Shown piece by piece: positions 19,036-31,129 of a DNA stretch of 64,000 nt; position 1 is the first letter of the stretch, and each line of letters starts with the position of its first letter. The position numbers and the translations under genes are program-made. Under the pieces are notes generated by a model that saw only the letters and a program-made list of their open reading frames with translations, was not told the DNA's origin and made no database searches. Source of the stretch: Nephrocerus scutellatus (lineage: Eukaryota; Arthropoda; Insecta; Diptera; Pipunculidae); NCBI GenBank assembly GCA_947095585.1, contig OX352762.1, forward strand, positions 117,210,930 to 117,274,929, given 5' to 3'.

Positions 19036-19039
19036 GAGT

Positions 19040-21245
19040 GAAGTATTTTTTTTTATATAAAATTAAATGATTTCTGGGTTGTTTGAAATTTAAGTGAATA
19101 AATAAAATATTAACCGAACACAACAGCAAAGATTATATAAAATATTCTTTTTCTTTCAAAGCATCACCGATATGCTTCCCAATTGGTCTTTGAAACTATA
19201 CCTTGATAGTGCACGGACAATATCTTGGTAAATGAAGCGATACTGGTTCAGGAGTAATTCTGAATTAAGTGTCCCAAAAGCCATTCCGAAACTACGCTTC
19301 CAACAATCAAGTTATACCGAAACCCAATACATTTCTTTGATCGCTTATTCCACTTCGAACGTCCCGTTCAGAATACCTTTGGGTTTTTTTTTAAGTCATC
19401 CGATTTAAATTAGATAAATTGCGTTCAGTTCGCAACTCCACGGAATTCCGAAATTTCATATTTTGACCTCCGTATTTAACTGAGATTCGTGTCAAGTAAA
19501 CCGTCGTCCATTTGGCTACACTGAATCTTTCGTTCTTGCCGCACTTACTCGAAGTGCACTGACTGTCGTTCACTTAGCTATACAGATACAATGGATCAAT
19601 AGCCATAAGAAGGTTGGTGTACCGATTAGAGTATACCTTATAATTGGCAACCTTTTATTTCTCTGACCAGCTAACCAGCACCGACCCAACGACCGACTTG
19701 CCTTTTGCATGGGGGATAGTGGGTAGAATTTATTTTAAGGTATCTTAAGAATTAAGTATTTTAGTATTGTATATACGTCTAGAAAATACAAAAACATTCA
19801 AATACTTCGTTACAATTTAAGTAAATTTTACATAAAATGAGGAATAAGTTTAAAATTAAAACTTGCCAAACCCCTCTTACAAAGTACGTTAGGCCCAATT
19901 TATGACAAACCGTCGCCATTATATCTACGATAACTCTCGTACGTACTGATTTGTTGCGGTATTTGAATGTGCCAATCAAACCGAGCTCCAATTTGGTTCA
20001 AACACGCATGTTTTGTTCATGCATCATTTATCAAACATCTGGATAAGCCTTTATATTTTCAAGTATACGTATAATCGAAACTCAATACTAAATACCATGT
20101 TATGGTCGTAAGCATGTGCATTGTTCAACCGGCGTGGCAGACTGATTTAAGCCTCTTATGATATCGCCTCATGTCACCTCATGTCAAAACAAAGAATTTA
20201 TTGGGATTGTGTTGTGTTGTGGTCGATGCGAAGCGATTACGATGTCAACTAGGATAGATGTCGTTTAAAAGATGCGACATGTGAGCCAACAAATTGTGGT
20301 TTCCTTCGAACAACTCCAACATAAGCGGTTTTTTTTTTTGGAAAAAAAAGATAATGGTTTGAGTGACTATTGCAACGTTATGTTTTTGGTTATGACAACA
20401 ATGCCATGTAATGAAAATTGTAAAGTTACTGTCACTGTCTAATGGCACCCATACACGAGAACACTAATCCTTGAGAAATTGCTTTGTTCCCGAAATTCCA
20501 GACCATAATTAACATACTCCAGAATTTCCATAGGCACAAGTCTTATACTCGCATCTTAGTCCTAGATACCGAATTTCATGAGAATCGCTTGATAAATTGC
20601 TTTGTTCCCAAAATACTGACATTTAACATATTCTCACTTAAATTGTGACATTTAGCAGTGTCTCACTTAACAGTGTCTTACAACAGTGTCTCACTTAACA
20701 TTTAACATTTTACTTTTTGAACATCTACCCCTTAAGCCTTCTAGTGAGACGTTGCCACGTCAAAATATCCTTGAATCAGACAAAAGGAAACTCCATGTCA
20801 GCACTCAGTATGCCGTGAAAATCGTTCAAGCGGATATGAACGCCAGAAAATATACTGGAGCCACTTTTTAGACATTCTAATTGCTAATGGCACCCATAGT
20901 TTACACGAGAACACTAATGGCAATGGAAAAGGAGCCAGTGAGATGGTAGGCAACTAACTCGTTGCAAGTAAAAGTTTTACGCGTAAGAACGTCTACAAAT
21001 CCACATGGGTAATCGAAAACAGATAGACAACCGCCTAACCTAATAACAGGGTACTAAAGTACCAAGGTGTGACAACGTTTGGGGCCTGCATTGTGACTGA
21101 ATTGATCGCCAAAAACTTGACTTGCACCAGTAGCACAACAATGAGTTGTGATGAAGTGCTTGCTTCATCCCCTTGTAGTGGTACTCTGGAAACTTTTCTT
21201 CACAAGAATATACGCAAATAGGATAAAAAGGCAAGTGAGAAATAG
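19040..21245. other. AT-rich intergenic stretch with a short direct repeat
   Basis: taatggcacccata plus cacgagaacactaat occurs at about 20441 and again at 20885, the second with a four-base insert. Between them lies a local repeat of cagtgtctcacttaaca (20650-20705). No gene was seen. Confidence 0.4.
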
Positions 21246-21249
21246 GCTA

Positions 21250-21325
21250 GCTCTTTTTGGGATTCGAACTTCAGACCTGTCGGTCAATAGTCTAACGCAC
21301 TAACCTTGAGATCGACGGCACTAAG
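21250..21325 (-). repeat. tRNA-derived SINE head
   Basis: On the minus strand this reads gatctcaaggttagtgcgtt, then aggtctgaagttcgaatccc. A- and B-box-like blocks are spaced as in a tRNA, but a paired acceptor stem and a SINE body are lacking. Confidence 0.45.
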
Positions 21326-21372
21326 AAGAATTAAATTATGAGACATAAGAATATAAACGTAGAATTAAACGT

Positions 21373-21738
21373 GTGGGGGCCAAATTTTGTGCCATCATTT
21401 GTGGACTTCAGGATGTTCCCGTACCAACAAGACAAAGAAACGCAAGGAGTGGCGATAATATTTCAGCTGAAACCGCGAGTGTTGCCGATTTCATGTTAGG
21501 AGTTGAGCATCTCTATGACCAGTTTATGGCGAATTGTGTGCAAAACATGGATCTCTATAAGATCGCTTTAAACCAAGAACTGAAGCCAAAATACCATCAG
21601 CTGCGAAATTACATCAGTGATTTGGCCCTAAACCTGCGTGTTATCTCCAGCAATGGGCGAGTCAACTCGCCGTCACCTTCGAAACCTTTGGCCTTTTTTC
21701 ATTGTGGCTATGTCAAGTCCACGATCTATTGCCAATAA
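21373..21738 (+). CDS. unrecognised ORF, possible gene or gene fragment
   Basis: The ORF has about 121 codons and reads like real protein: mixed amino-acid use, EHLYDQFMANCVQNMDLYKI followed by ELKPKYHQLRNYISDLALNL, probably helical. I do not recognise the family. The listed first codon is not ATG, so it may be an internal exon or a retrocopy. It ends in TAA at 21736-21738. No neighbouring exon was identified, and decayed LINE sequence begins about 350 bases downstream. Confidence 0.35.
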   Translation: MGAKFCAIICGLQDVPVPTRQRNARSGDNISAETASVADFMLGVEHLYDQFMANCVQNMDLYKIALNQELKPKYHQLRNYISDLALNLRVISSNGRVNSPSPSKPLAFFHCGYVKSTIYCQ

Positions 21739-22079
21739 GCCAGAGACCTAAGACGACCTCATAACTAACATCGGAGGCGAAATTGCCGGCGTATCGTCCA
21801 ATTAATGCGAAAAAGTCTTAAACATGGTGTTCATCGCAACTAAACGGAACCCTCAGCAAAGTACACTTCAAGTTTTTCAACTGCGTTAATGGAGCAGTCT
21901 CGAATTTTTCCTAATCAGGATACCTAGCTTTCATAAGCTAAAAGAACTTTAATTGGTACGTAAAAATTGATGTTTGAATCATTGGATCTTAATAATGATC
22001 CATGATTATAAAAGATATTTTAGTTAAAAGAGTGTCCAAATACCCCCAAGAGCAGGAATGTGCAGCTAAATAGAAATTA

Positions 22080-23880
22080 ATAGGGCCGTCTGCGATGCAT
22101 ATGAGTTGTGCTGCCCAGTGAGCTCAACCACAGTGAGGTCCATGGTGGAGCGTAGACCTTTTAGCCCTTCGAAGTTCGGATTAGGAAGCTTATCAAAACC
22201 GTCAAGCGAAGGGGCATTTAGCAGCAATACAGAGAAGCTCTCACAGTATATAATACAGAAATGAGAAGAGACAAACGCAGGAGTTTCCGAAACGATGAAG
22301 TAGCTACAGCTGTTGCTTAACTATATAAAGCGATGGGAAAAGATGCTAAGAGTATTAAGACGTCACTGAAAAACCAAAATGGGAGGATGACAGAGAACGA
22401 AAAACAGAGAGCACTCGTTCTCTTGGTAACACACTTCACAGGAAGCACCATGACTATTAAAAACCCTGAGATGAGCATGAACTATCGCGAAGCAAGTAAG
22501 GAGACCTGGAAGAATGTCTCGGAAATTTGCACTGAGTGAAGAATCCGATGGGCAGTAAAAAACTTCCGGTCCTTTAAGTCGGCAGGTGTGGATGGGGTAA
22601 TTCCTGCAGTCACGAAAGCTGGATAGGATAACCTCCTTCCACACCTCTTAAGAAGAAGAAGCGTAGCACTCGGGTATAATCTGACAATCGGTATATATAC
22701 TGAAAATCTTCAGACGGGTGAGGGTAGTATTCATACTGAGACTGAGGAGGAAAAATCCCACCCTCCCAAAGTCCTACAGACCAATTATCCTAGCTTTGTT
22801 TGCTCTAAAGATTATCGAAAAGGTTATCGACAACTACTTAAGGTCGAGAGTATTGGAAAGAGAGCCACTACATCACTACATTCAAGTCAACATGCATACA
22901 GAGCTGGCAGATCTACGGAGACCGCACGTGGAAGCTGACGGAAAGTATAGAGAGGGGTCTTTCCTGTAAGAAAATCGTGCTATGCGCCTTCCTAGACATC
23001 GGAGGAGCATTCGACAATGCATCTCATTAGGCGATAAGAAGGGCTCTGAAGAGAAAGAAAGTAGATAGCAGAATCACTAAATGGATTTGCGATATGCTGT
23101 TACTAGAGGAGCGGAGAGTCGGCGAAAAAAACATTATAGTCAACAGAGGAGGATGCCCACAAGGAGGGGTACTATCTCCCCTACGACTAGCTGAAGCAGG
23201 GGCTTAGGCGGCCCAAAGCTACGTAGATAACATAGTCATCATAGCAAGAGGGAAATTCGAGAAAGTGCTCTGTGACATAGTCCAAAACGAAATAACCATC
23301 ACGAGCAGATAGTGCCAAGAGGTGGGACTCAGTGTAAGCCCAACCAAGACACTGGTTCCCTTCACCAATAGAAGGAAGCTGGGTCGAGTGCACCCAACTA
23401 CTCTTAATAACAGCAAAGATGTCAACTAGCTCGGGTTGATATTTCATAGTAGACTGCTATGGATCAAACACGAAAAGGCAGTACTACAAAAATCAAAAAG
23501 AGCGCTCAAAGTGTGCAGAAGGGTGGCAGGAAAATCATAGGGAGTTAGTCCAAGAATAATGCAGTGGATATACACAATGATAGTCATTCCAATGATTACC
23601 TATGGAGCACTGGAATGGGAAAATAGGACCAAACTAAGCACAACGAGAAGGGAATTGAAAAAAGTACAGTGGATGACCTGTGTTTTAATTACGAAAGTCA
23701 TGAAGACCTACCCTACAGCGGATATGGGGGCAATCTTTGGTCTACTCCTACCACAAATAGTGGTAGAAAGCAAATCCAAGAAAACTAAGTTACATTTTGG
23801 TAAGGTAGGCTACTTAACAAGAGACAAAACTTCGCCAGTAGGGCCAGAACCATTTTGTATCGCTTAGTGTGGAAAGAGAT
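22080..23880 (+). mobile_element. R1/LOA-like LINE, decayed RT and C-terminal part
   Basis: In broken frames the plus strand gives FRSFKSAGVDGVIPA, PKSYRPIILALFALKIIEKV, a CAFLDIGGAFDNASH palm motif, NRGGCPQGGVLSPL, YVDN in place of the catalytic YADD, and the long SPRIMQWIYTMIVIPMITYG region followed by LSTTRRELKKVQWMTC. The last part is typical of the R1/LOA groups. Stops and frameshifts are frequent. No endonuclease or RNase H was seen here. Confidence 0.8.
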
Positions 23881-23951
23881 ATGCAGAATAGATAACCTCT
23901 GGTTAGTGAATTTTACCATGCAAGTGACTTATATTTTATCTTTATAGATTT

Positions 23952-23957
23952 TTTATT
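23952..23957 (-). terminator. polyadenylation signal of the antigen-5-like gene
   Basis: AATAAA on the minus strand lies about 97 bases past the stop codon. Decayed LINE sequence begins about 70 bases further on. Confidence 0.45.
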
Positions 23958-24053
23958 CAATTTTTTAATTTAAATATGTAAAAAAGTTTAACAATATCTT
24001 TAGGACTAGTTACATTTTTATATATGTTTGTGTGTGTATTTGTGTGGTTATTC

Positions 24054-25206
24054 CTAATCATAGTTTGGATTATATTTCTCACGCAACGAACACAATCCCG
24101 GATAGAATGGATTGCTACCAGTTTGACACTGTGTCGTTGGATATCCGGCTTGATAGACTGGAACTCCGACTGCATACAGGCTGGCATAGTTACAAGCGAT
24201 GTTCACAATATATAGTTGCGGGTACTCTGGACGAGTGAAACGTATCATGGCGCAGCCCACATGTGTATTACGATCGACAACAATTTCGACGAAATGGCCA
24301 TATTTCTCGCTGAAATAGGACAATAGGTTAGTTGACACTTGAAGCCTCTAATGAGAATGCGTAATGCGTCATCCGAACTGGCATGTAAATCTTATTTCTT
24401 GCGTGGATGCTCTCGAGCAAGTGGGTGAAGAACTGAGATTGAGGATTGATTGATTTCTTATAGCTCACAATAATCCGCGCAAGACCTTATGCCAGTTTGG
24501 ATGCCGCACAAGGGGTCATAAATACTTACAAGTTCCACGACACTCGGAATGCTTCAATGTAACTGCTGTCGATGAACATGTATTCAGTGAACCAACTACC
24601 AACCGCCTTCTCAGCCAAATGCGTAACATTTAAACGTGGCGACCTATCGGTGTACAAACCCGACAAACATTGTCCGACATTTTTGAAGCGAAACGAATTG
24701 TTACACTTGTCATGATCGAGCCTGCACGTCTTCAGGTTGAGTGTGGCCAGATAGGCGAGTTCATCATCCCATTGCTAAAAGGTGGTCAGAATTGTAAGGA
24801 ATATGTGAAATGTGTTACCCCATGATACGTCGCTTAAAAATAAACGTACCATTGTGGCCATTTTTGCTGCCGGATAATAGCCCGGCAATAATCCAAGGGC
24901 GATAAAGTTTCTCCGTTTATTGTGCGCGTGAAGTAAATCGCTTTTGTATGGTGCAACATCCACTAGGACTGTGTCTGGGTAACAACTCGGGTTGAAGGTC
25001 TGCAAGTAAAAATAAAAAACACTCACACACACTTTTTGATCTTCTTATTCTCCTCCCCTTACTGCATCGTTATCACACGCCACATGACGACCTCCCCTAG
25101 GACACAGTTCTGGATCGCACCATGAATGGGATGATGCTGATAAATTAACTATACACTGCATCAGGATGATGGACAGTATCACAAACGTGTTGAGATTAAT
25201 AAACAT
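24054..25206 (-). CDS. antigen-5-like CAP-superfamily secreted protein
   Basis: Four exons read in phase on the minus strand: 25206-25063, 24999-24850, 24774-24530 and 24309-24054 (TAG), giving 264 residues, the usual antigen-5 length. All introns are GT-AG and short (63, 75 and 220 bases). Residues 1-25 form a hydrophobic signal peptide (FVILSIILM). Then comes the family's CDPELCP with RGGRHVACDN, the CAP start HNKRRN, the QWDDELAYLATLN block, DRF-like FRFKNVGQ, the GHFVEIVVDRNTHVGCA segment, the CNYA motif and a C-terminal QC-NPFYPGLC. The His of HNKRRN and of GHFVE are CAP cavity residues. The more common GHFTQ is GHFVE here. Related fly proteins are secreted; their function is poorly known. 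The copy looks intact. Confidence 0.9.
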
Positions 25207-25330
25207 TTTGCTAACGATACTCTCTGACCAAGCTTGACACTCTTCTTTGATTAATTCTCAAAACTTCCCGCTCGAGCAAGCTGTTCACCCGTCTGCGGCA
25301 CTTAATAGAATGGAATTGAGATTTGTTATG

Positions 25331-25339
25331 TATTTTATA
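25331..25339 (-). promoter_or_regulatory. possible TATA box of the antigen-5-like gene
   Basis: TATAAAATA on the minus strand lies about 125 bases upstream of the ATG. A weak initiator-like TCAATT follows about 20 bases downstream. It is the only clear TATA near the start. The region is AT-rich, so this is tentative. Confidence 0.35.
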
Positions 25340-25880
25340 GATTTTATTTATTGACTGCCGGCGGTAACGATATGACACGACGATCATAATGGCTATATAC
25401 ATATTTACATTTCTATCTCAAACAAAAGCCAGAACTCAGAACTAGTTTTCGGAGAGCGAAACATTAAAGTTTCGTTTGCAAAGTAGAATCTGAAAGTGAG
25501 TGTGGTAGCACGTTAGCGTGGGTACAGAATTTTATTCATTCAGGCAATAAAATCGTTGATTTTTTTCACAAACATTGTAATTCAGGTAATCTCGCAAAAA
25601 ATCTAAAAGATGATTATGATTTTGAATACGTAACTTTCCTGTTCGACAGAAGTCAGTAGTTACTGACTGGCACAACACGAGGACAAACGAACTGATTTGG
25701 CAATAAGGTCAGTGAATTTTTTAAGATTTCATAGCACACTTTTGTGGATGTGTGTCGAGCGTTGGTATAATTTTAGAATGTATTATAGGGGTTGTTCTAT
25801 AGGATAGATTTATCCAGTATGTTGTATAATGTATAGGATAGAATGTTGGATATTGTATTGGAGTCAGTGGTTGCGATCAA
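25340..25880. other. upstream of the antigen-5-like gene, nothing recognised
   Basis: AT-rich sequence without long ORFs or recognised repeats. It would hold the promoter-distal regulatory DNA of the minus-strand gene. Confidence 0.35.
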
Positions 25881-25884
25881 GAAT

Positions 25885-25985
25885 TTAGCAGGCCATTCAA
25901 CATCTATAACGGGCTCCGACAAGGGGATGGACTGGCCTGCGTCCTCTTCAACCTGGCGTTGGAGAAAGTGGTCCGACAATATTGT
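25885..25985 (+). mobile_element. RTE-like LINE scrap
   Basis: The block aacatctataacgggctccg, followed by acaaggggatggactggcct, matches the RT region of the copies at 54180 and 63850 (an RLRQGDELA-like motif). Confidence 0.7.
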
Positions 25986-26329
25986 TCAAACCATTGATTA
26001 CGTTGCGATCGACGCCTAACATTCCCCCAGTACTGCAGATGTTCTCAGATTTCGATCAGTCTACATAGACTCAAACCACTACCCTTTGAAGCCATGATGC
26101 CTATATCCTAATCTCCACAGCAACGATGTAGAATGTATGTGAGAAAAAAATATAACGTCCTACGAACGTCCTTGCTGCAATCGCAAGAGCCTGTCAGAAT
26201 CTTCCCCGAAATGAGTATCCGGCAACTTCTTGACAAATCCTACGCCATCAGCATTAAGTGCTGAGGACCAGTGGCCACTGGCTATACGCTGCCATTAGAG
26301 ATGCCGCAACTTATCTACTTTAGGTCCTC

Positions 26330-26560
26330 GACCACCACACCACAAGACCTGGTTAAATGGCGAATACTTAACGGCACTGCAAAGAAGAATGAAAGCTGGT
26401 CGTGACCTTTACAAGCAGAAAGGGCGAGAGGAATACCGGCTTTTTTTAAAGAAAAAAGAATTAGCAAGAAAATTGCGGAATCGAAGACGTTAGAAGATGC
26501 TGTTCCAGGAATTATGATCGGAAGTTTTACCAAATTGTTAAAAAGAACATGTCAAAGCCA
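26330..26560 (+). mobile_element. LINE linker fragment, R1/LOA-like
   Basis: The plus strand reads WLNGEYLTALQRRMKAGR, then DLYKQKGREEYRLFLKKKEL, resembling the segment between endonuclease and RT in R1/LOA-type LINEs. It is truncated on both sides. Confidence 0.5.
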
Positions 26561-27109
26561 TGTAATTTGAACAGAAACCTATTAGGGTTAGGAAGGAAAC
26601 CTCGTAGTGAAATCACAGTAAGTGGGGAGGACGTGAAAGGACCTCTACTGCAGAATGTTTAAGGGCGATGAAGATCAAAATTCCGCTAACAGACAGAATT
26701 AACGAACGATGACAACCAAAATATCAGCATCTATCTGACCAATGTGAATATCCAAACTGAATAATAAAAAACCTGTCGGCCTGCCTGCCTGCAGCATTGA
26801 ATTGGAAAAGTGGAATCACCAGCTCACGAGTACCTATAAAATTTGGACAGATGATAGATTGAATCTGGAGACCCGACGACTAAACTATAGAGGTACTAGT
26901 CACCTTAACAACGCTTATTATATCATATATATCCACAACCGACCAAATATACAGTATATGGCAACATTTATAGGATTTATCACACAATGCAGGACTGCGA
27001 TGGAGAATTCCAGCAATAACTCTGACCAAGTTCTTCGATCTGGCTACTATCTCGGATCTGGCTGCTATTTATACATATAAGGCTTTTATTCATCTTAAAC
27101 TTGAATATA

Positions 27110-27235
27110 TTTGTTATATCTGGTCTGTCTGGTATGTGGAATGCTTTCCAAGATCTGTCTTTCCACATCACTATTATCAACAGGCATTCAAATCACAAGT
27201 TCATATAAATCTCCTCTTTTAAGTATTTATTAATA
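27110..27235 (+). mobile_element. jockey-like LINE C-terminal scrap
   Basis: ggtatgtggaatgctttcc reads as the MWNALP-like motif at the end of many jockey-type ORF2 proteins, followed by FPHHYYQQAFKSQV. A second example is at 32630-32875. Confidence 0.45.
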
Positions 27236-27249
27236 TATACATACATATA

Positions 27250-29530
27250 TTAAGTACTAGCTGGTGCATTTCGCTTCAGTACCCACACACATAAACCCCT
27301 ACCACTATTGCCATGTTTAAAGAGAAAGCAGGGCAGTCCATCCACGTGTCGGAGCCTGCTGTAGATGATGAATGGGCTTGATTGTGATCCGGATATTTTT
27401 ACTTGGCTTATAGCATTGGTTATGGTCAACCTACATAGTCGTGTCAGTTTATTTGGAATGCCGAATTCTCTCATGGCTTTATAAAGTTCTACTCTGGCTA
27501 TGCTATCATAGGCGGCTTTAACGTCTATAAAAAGATGGTGTAGTGAGTTTTGAAACTCTAGACATTTTTCCATCAACTGCCTAAGGGTGTACATCTCATG
27601 AGCGTTGAATTTGCCACACACTGGTATGGATCAATGATGACTTTAGCGTAGGGGCTATCCTGTTTTGAAGGATAGAAGAGAAAATCTTATAACTGTACTC
27701 AATAACGTTATACCACGATAACTGCTACATGTTGTGATATTTCCTATTCGCCATGTGGCATCGCTTCTTCCTCCCATACTTGTACTATTAGTTCATGAAT
27801 TGCTTGGTGTATTGCGGGACCTCCTGTTTTAATTAGTTTCATTGGAATACCATCTGATCCCGGGGCCTTATTATTTTTAAGCCGATTTATCGCTCTATTA
27901 ACTTTCTCTATGCTTGGTGGCGGCAGCATAGGGTGGTCTTCGGTCATTGGTGGAGCCTCCATTTCCTCACTTAAGCTACTATTTAAAGTGCTCTTCCTAT
28001 TGCTTTAAGATGCCTCTGAGATCGGTGATTAGGTAGGTTCGTGAACGTTTATGATTAGTGATGAGCAAAATTGGTCTTGGTCTTGCAGTCTTGTCTTGGT
28101 CTTGCAAAAAATGCAAGACCAAGACCAATCATTCAGTTGCAAGACCAAGACCAAGACCAACACTGAGTGTGCAAGACCAAGACCAAGACCAAGACCAAAA
28201 ATATGTATGCAAGACTGCAAGACTGCAAGACTCTTGCATTTAAAGTTATGTAATTTCTCTGTTGATATTTATTTTTAAAACCTACATATGTCGTATGATT
28301 TTTTGTATACGAGTAGTTACATATATAATACTACCAAACTTAAAAACCCAGACAGAAGATCTTCAGCGAGTCTGTTGTGTCTGTCTGTAGTATTTACAGG
28401 CATATGTATGGATGTTCTATATACACATAGATTTAGATTGCTATTTCCTCATAATTTTATATTTTTGGGTTTTTCTTGTTATAGGTTTTTTCATGCTAGA
28501 CAAGTCATATAAAAAAAAGACGTCAACAAAGACCTGTATGTGATGGCATCAGTTGCAAATAGAAATGTTGAAATTGCCTGATTTCTTTTGACAGAATAAG
28601 TCTAGACTTTCTTGAACAAATTTTTTTCGAACTAACCGCTAAGCTTAAATGTTGATAGTTTTGTGTGTACATATATGTATATAGGGTGTCCCCTTATTCG
28701 TGCACATTAATTTGGGTAATGATTCTTGGGTATATTCTAAGAAAAAAATCGTTCTACAGTAAGGGTCTATCTCCAATGTTGACATCATTTATGGGGGATT
28801 TAAGAAAAAGCTTACTGTGGTGCACCCTGACCCATGTTAACGGAAATTGCTCTGTTAATACTTATGGTAGAAACTTCGTTTTCGTTTGTAGAATAAATAC
28901 TAGGCATTGTAACTACGTTGAAGTATAGGTTGATATCTTGTTTAAGTCTTCAGATATTCAAGTTCAATGCCTGTACCAGTTTTCTTCAAAAATATGTACA
29001 TACATACAACCATTTATACATACTTATATAGTTATTATTCAAAAAATACTTTATTTTGCAAGACCGCAAGACCAAGACCAAGACTCAGGCTGCAAGACCA
29101 AGACCAAGACCAAGACTAATGGCACGAATGCAAGACCAAGACCAAGACTCGACTTGCAAGACCAAGACCAAGACCGAGATGAAATGGTCTTGGTCTTGCG
29201 TTTGCTCATCACTATTTATGATGCTTACGTTTTTAAATCTGCCCTGCACGCAAAGGGTGCATAGCCGTTCGTTTACTGCTTTAAAGCCATTAACGATGGG
29301 TTTCATTCTTTTGCTGATTAGAAACCCAACCCCGAGCACATGATGCCTTTCATGACAGCTGTAATATATGTCATACTATGATTTTTGTAGGACACCATTC
29401 CCCGTCCACCGCATCTCCTGAATTGATGTTATGTCAGCATTATATTTGGGTATTGGCTAGCTGCTGTGCAGCTTGAGCTCTATACAGTGAGCGTACGTTC
29501 CATGATCATTATAGTATGGCGTGATCTGAT
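27250..29530 (-). mobile_element. RTE-like LINE, split by a hAT MITE
   Basis: The minus strand has an endonuclease start near 29500 (MERTLTV with the CTAASQYPNI block). After the MITE it continues with LPPPSIEKVNRAINRLKNNK and KAPGSDGIPMKLIKTGGPA, then LRQLMEKCLEFQNSLHHLFI, DVKAAYDSI and REFGIPNKLTRL. These match the copy at 53090-55150. Stops and frameshifts make it inactive. The YADD palm and C-terminus are missing. Confidence 0.8.
28048..29222. mobile_element. hAT-type MITE with 8-bp target duplication
   Basis: The element proper is 28056-29214 (1159 bases). Its termini are inverted repeats beginning TAGTGATGAGCAAA. It is flanked by the identical 8-bp direct repeat TTTATGAT (28048-28055 and 29215-29222), the hAT signature. 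Next to each end lie arrays of CAAGACC and its complement GGTCTTG (28070-28200 and 29058-29200). The interior has no transposase. ORFs across the arrays are artefacts of the repeat. It sits within an RTE LINE. Confidence 0.9.
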
Positions 29531-29534
29531 GCCG

Positions 29535-30600
29535 CTATATGAAATGATTGTTAAAATGTATGTATGGGAGCCCCCCGGCCTTGGGCCCGATCATAATAGA
29601 AAGTGTTTTTACTTTCGGGCTTTGGGAAGTAAGTTAAAAATTGATCGCAAGATTCCACCACCGAACGACAACACGAACGAGAGAACCATGCCGACGCGAA
29701 ATTAATATAGAGAATTTAAAAATACCCCCATTTTGCATCTGGGATATCATACCCAACTATATAAAAATCTCAGTTTCTTTAATTAAACTGAAGATAGTTG
29801 TTTTTTTTTGATTTTGTATTAATGGGAATTTTTAATTTGGGATTTTGTTACAATCCCATTTTTAATATATATAAGATAGCAATTAAAATCGGCTAAATTG
29901 AATGTCAGTAGCCTTAAACTACCTGCCGGGTTTTTGTTAGAAAATAATTAATCTGCGTATGAGTTTCTTGTATATAAATAAGAGACATAAGTGCTTTCAG
30001 TTAACATCAAAAGCACCGGCAAACAAAAGTAATTACAAAAATAAATTATCACATTCATTATCATTATTACCATCACCATAAGTACTCGCAGCATAACTTT
30101 AGCTTTCCATGCATCGATAATTATTTCCATCTGCGAACTGTAATGCAAATTAATTCTCGATTGTTATCACTTCCGTCATCGACGCACAAAAGCCACAAAC
30201 GCCTCAAAATGCTTCAAAAGCCACAAACACAGAAGAAATAATCAACGTAGATCGTATTAAGCAAATAAGTGAGAAGCGTCGTATTCGAAGCCGTAGCGAT
30301 CGAATAGTAATTGATTAATTAATTGTAAGCGTGCAGGAAAGCTTCTGATCGGTCAATCAACCAGGGTCGTCACTACCTGCTTCATCGGTTGTTCATCGAA
30401 GACGCAAACCTAATGTTTTGCCAAAAAGTATACTCTGAGCTGTGTTGTCGATTCTTGTCGATCGCTTGGCTGAGAAATCTCCGAATGATTATAACATTTT
30501 GTGATAGACATTGTAAGAAAACAAAATCTAAGATGACTACTTGCAGGAAAGTTTGTAAATGCAATGGCGATATTTTAAGTTCGTAAAATAGTATCAATGC
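29535..30600. other. AT-rich intergenic stretch
   Basis: The part from 29560 to 29690 shares a block (attgatcgcaagattccac and its left neighbour) with the repeat ending at 16150. The rest is AT-rich with no gene signal. Confidence 0.4.
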
Positions 30601-31045
30601 GTCATTTAGAATGAAATACATACCACAGTTGTGGTCGGTCAATATCGCTACTACCTACTACCGATTATATCGAAACTTTTTGAAAAACTCTAAAAGATTA
30701 AAACCTAACATCGCAGAAAGAAATTTAATACGAGATCATCAATTTGTATTCAGAAATCAAAACACCACGCTTGACCAGGTTCATCGAATCACTAAGGTCA
30801 TTGAACAATCATTGAACAATTGGATGAAGCCTAGGCTTTTTATGATAAAGTCTGGCATGAGGGGTTGAATTACAAGCACAAACTGCTGCTTTCAGCTCAA
30901 TACTTACAACAACTACAATCTAATATATCAGATAGTTTCTTCAGAATCAAGCAAGGGAAAGCCTATTCTGGTCTAAAGAAAATTTAAACAGGTGTTCCAT
31001 AAGGCAATGTACTAGGACCAACCCTAGTGCTAGTGACTTACCTAC
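30600..31045 (+). mobile_element. jockey-like LINE RT fragment
   Basis: Broken frames give the family's YR..LLPIISKLFEKL-like start, AERNLIRDHQFVFRNQNTTL, DQVHRITKVIEQSLN, a V-W-HEGLNYKLK palm segment and TGVP-GNVLGPTLVL. Several frameshifts are present. It abuts an opposite-strand LINE at about 31100. Confidence 0.75.
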
Positions 31046-31129
31046 TCCAAATAAGAGATGAAGAACACCTGAAGTAGCGAAAATGAGGTCAGAGATTGAA
31101 AATCTGAAGAGGACCTAGTACTGGTACTT

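Noticed and set aside
28029..29339. ORFs on both strands rich in QDQD/WSWS
   Set aside because: They translate the CAAGACC heptamer arrays of the hAT MITE.
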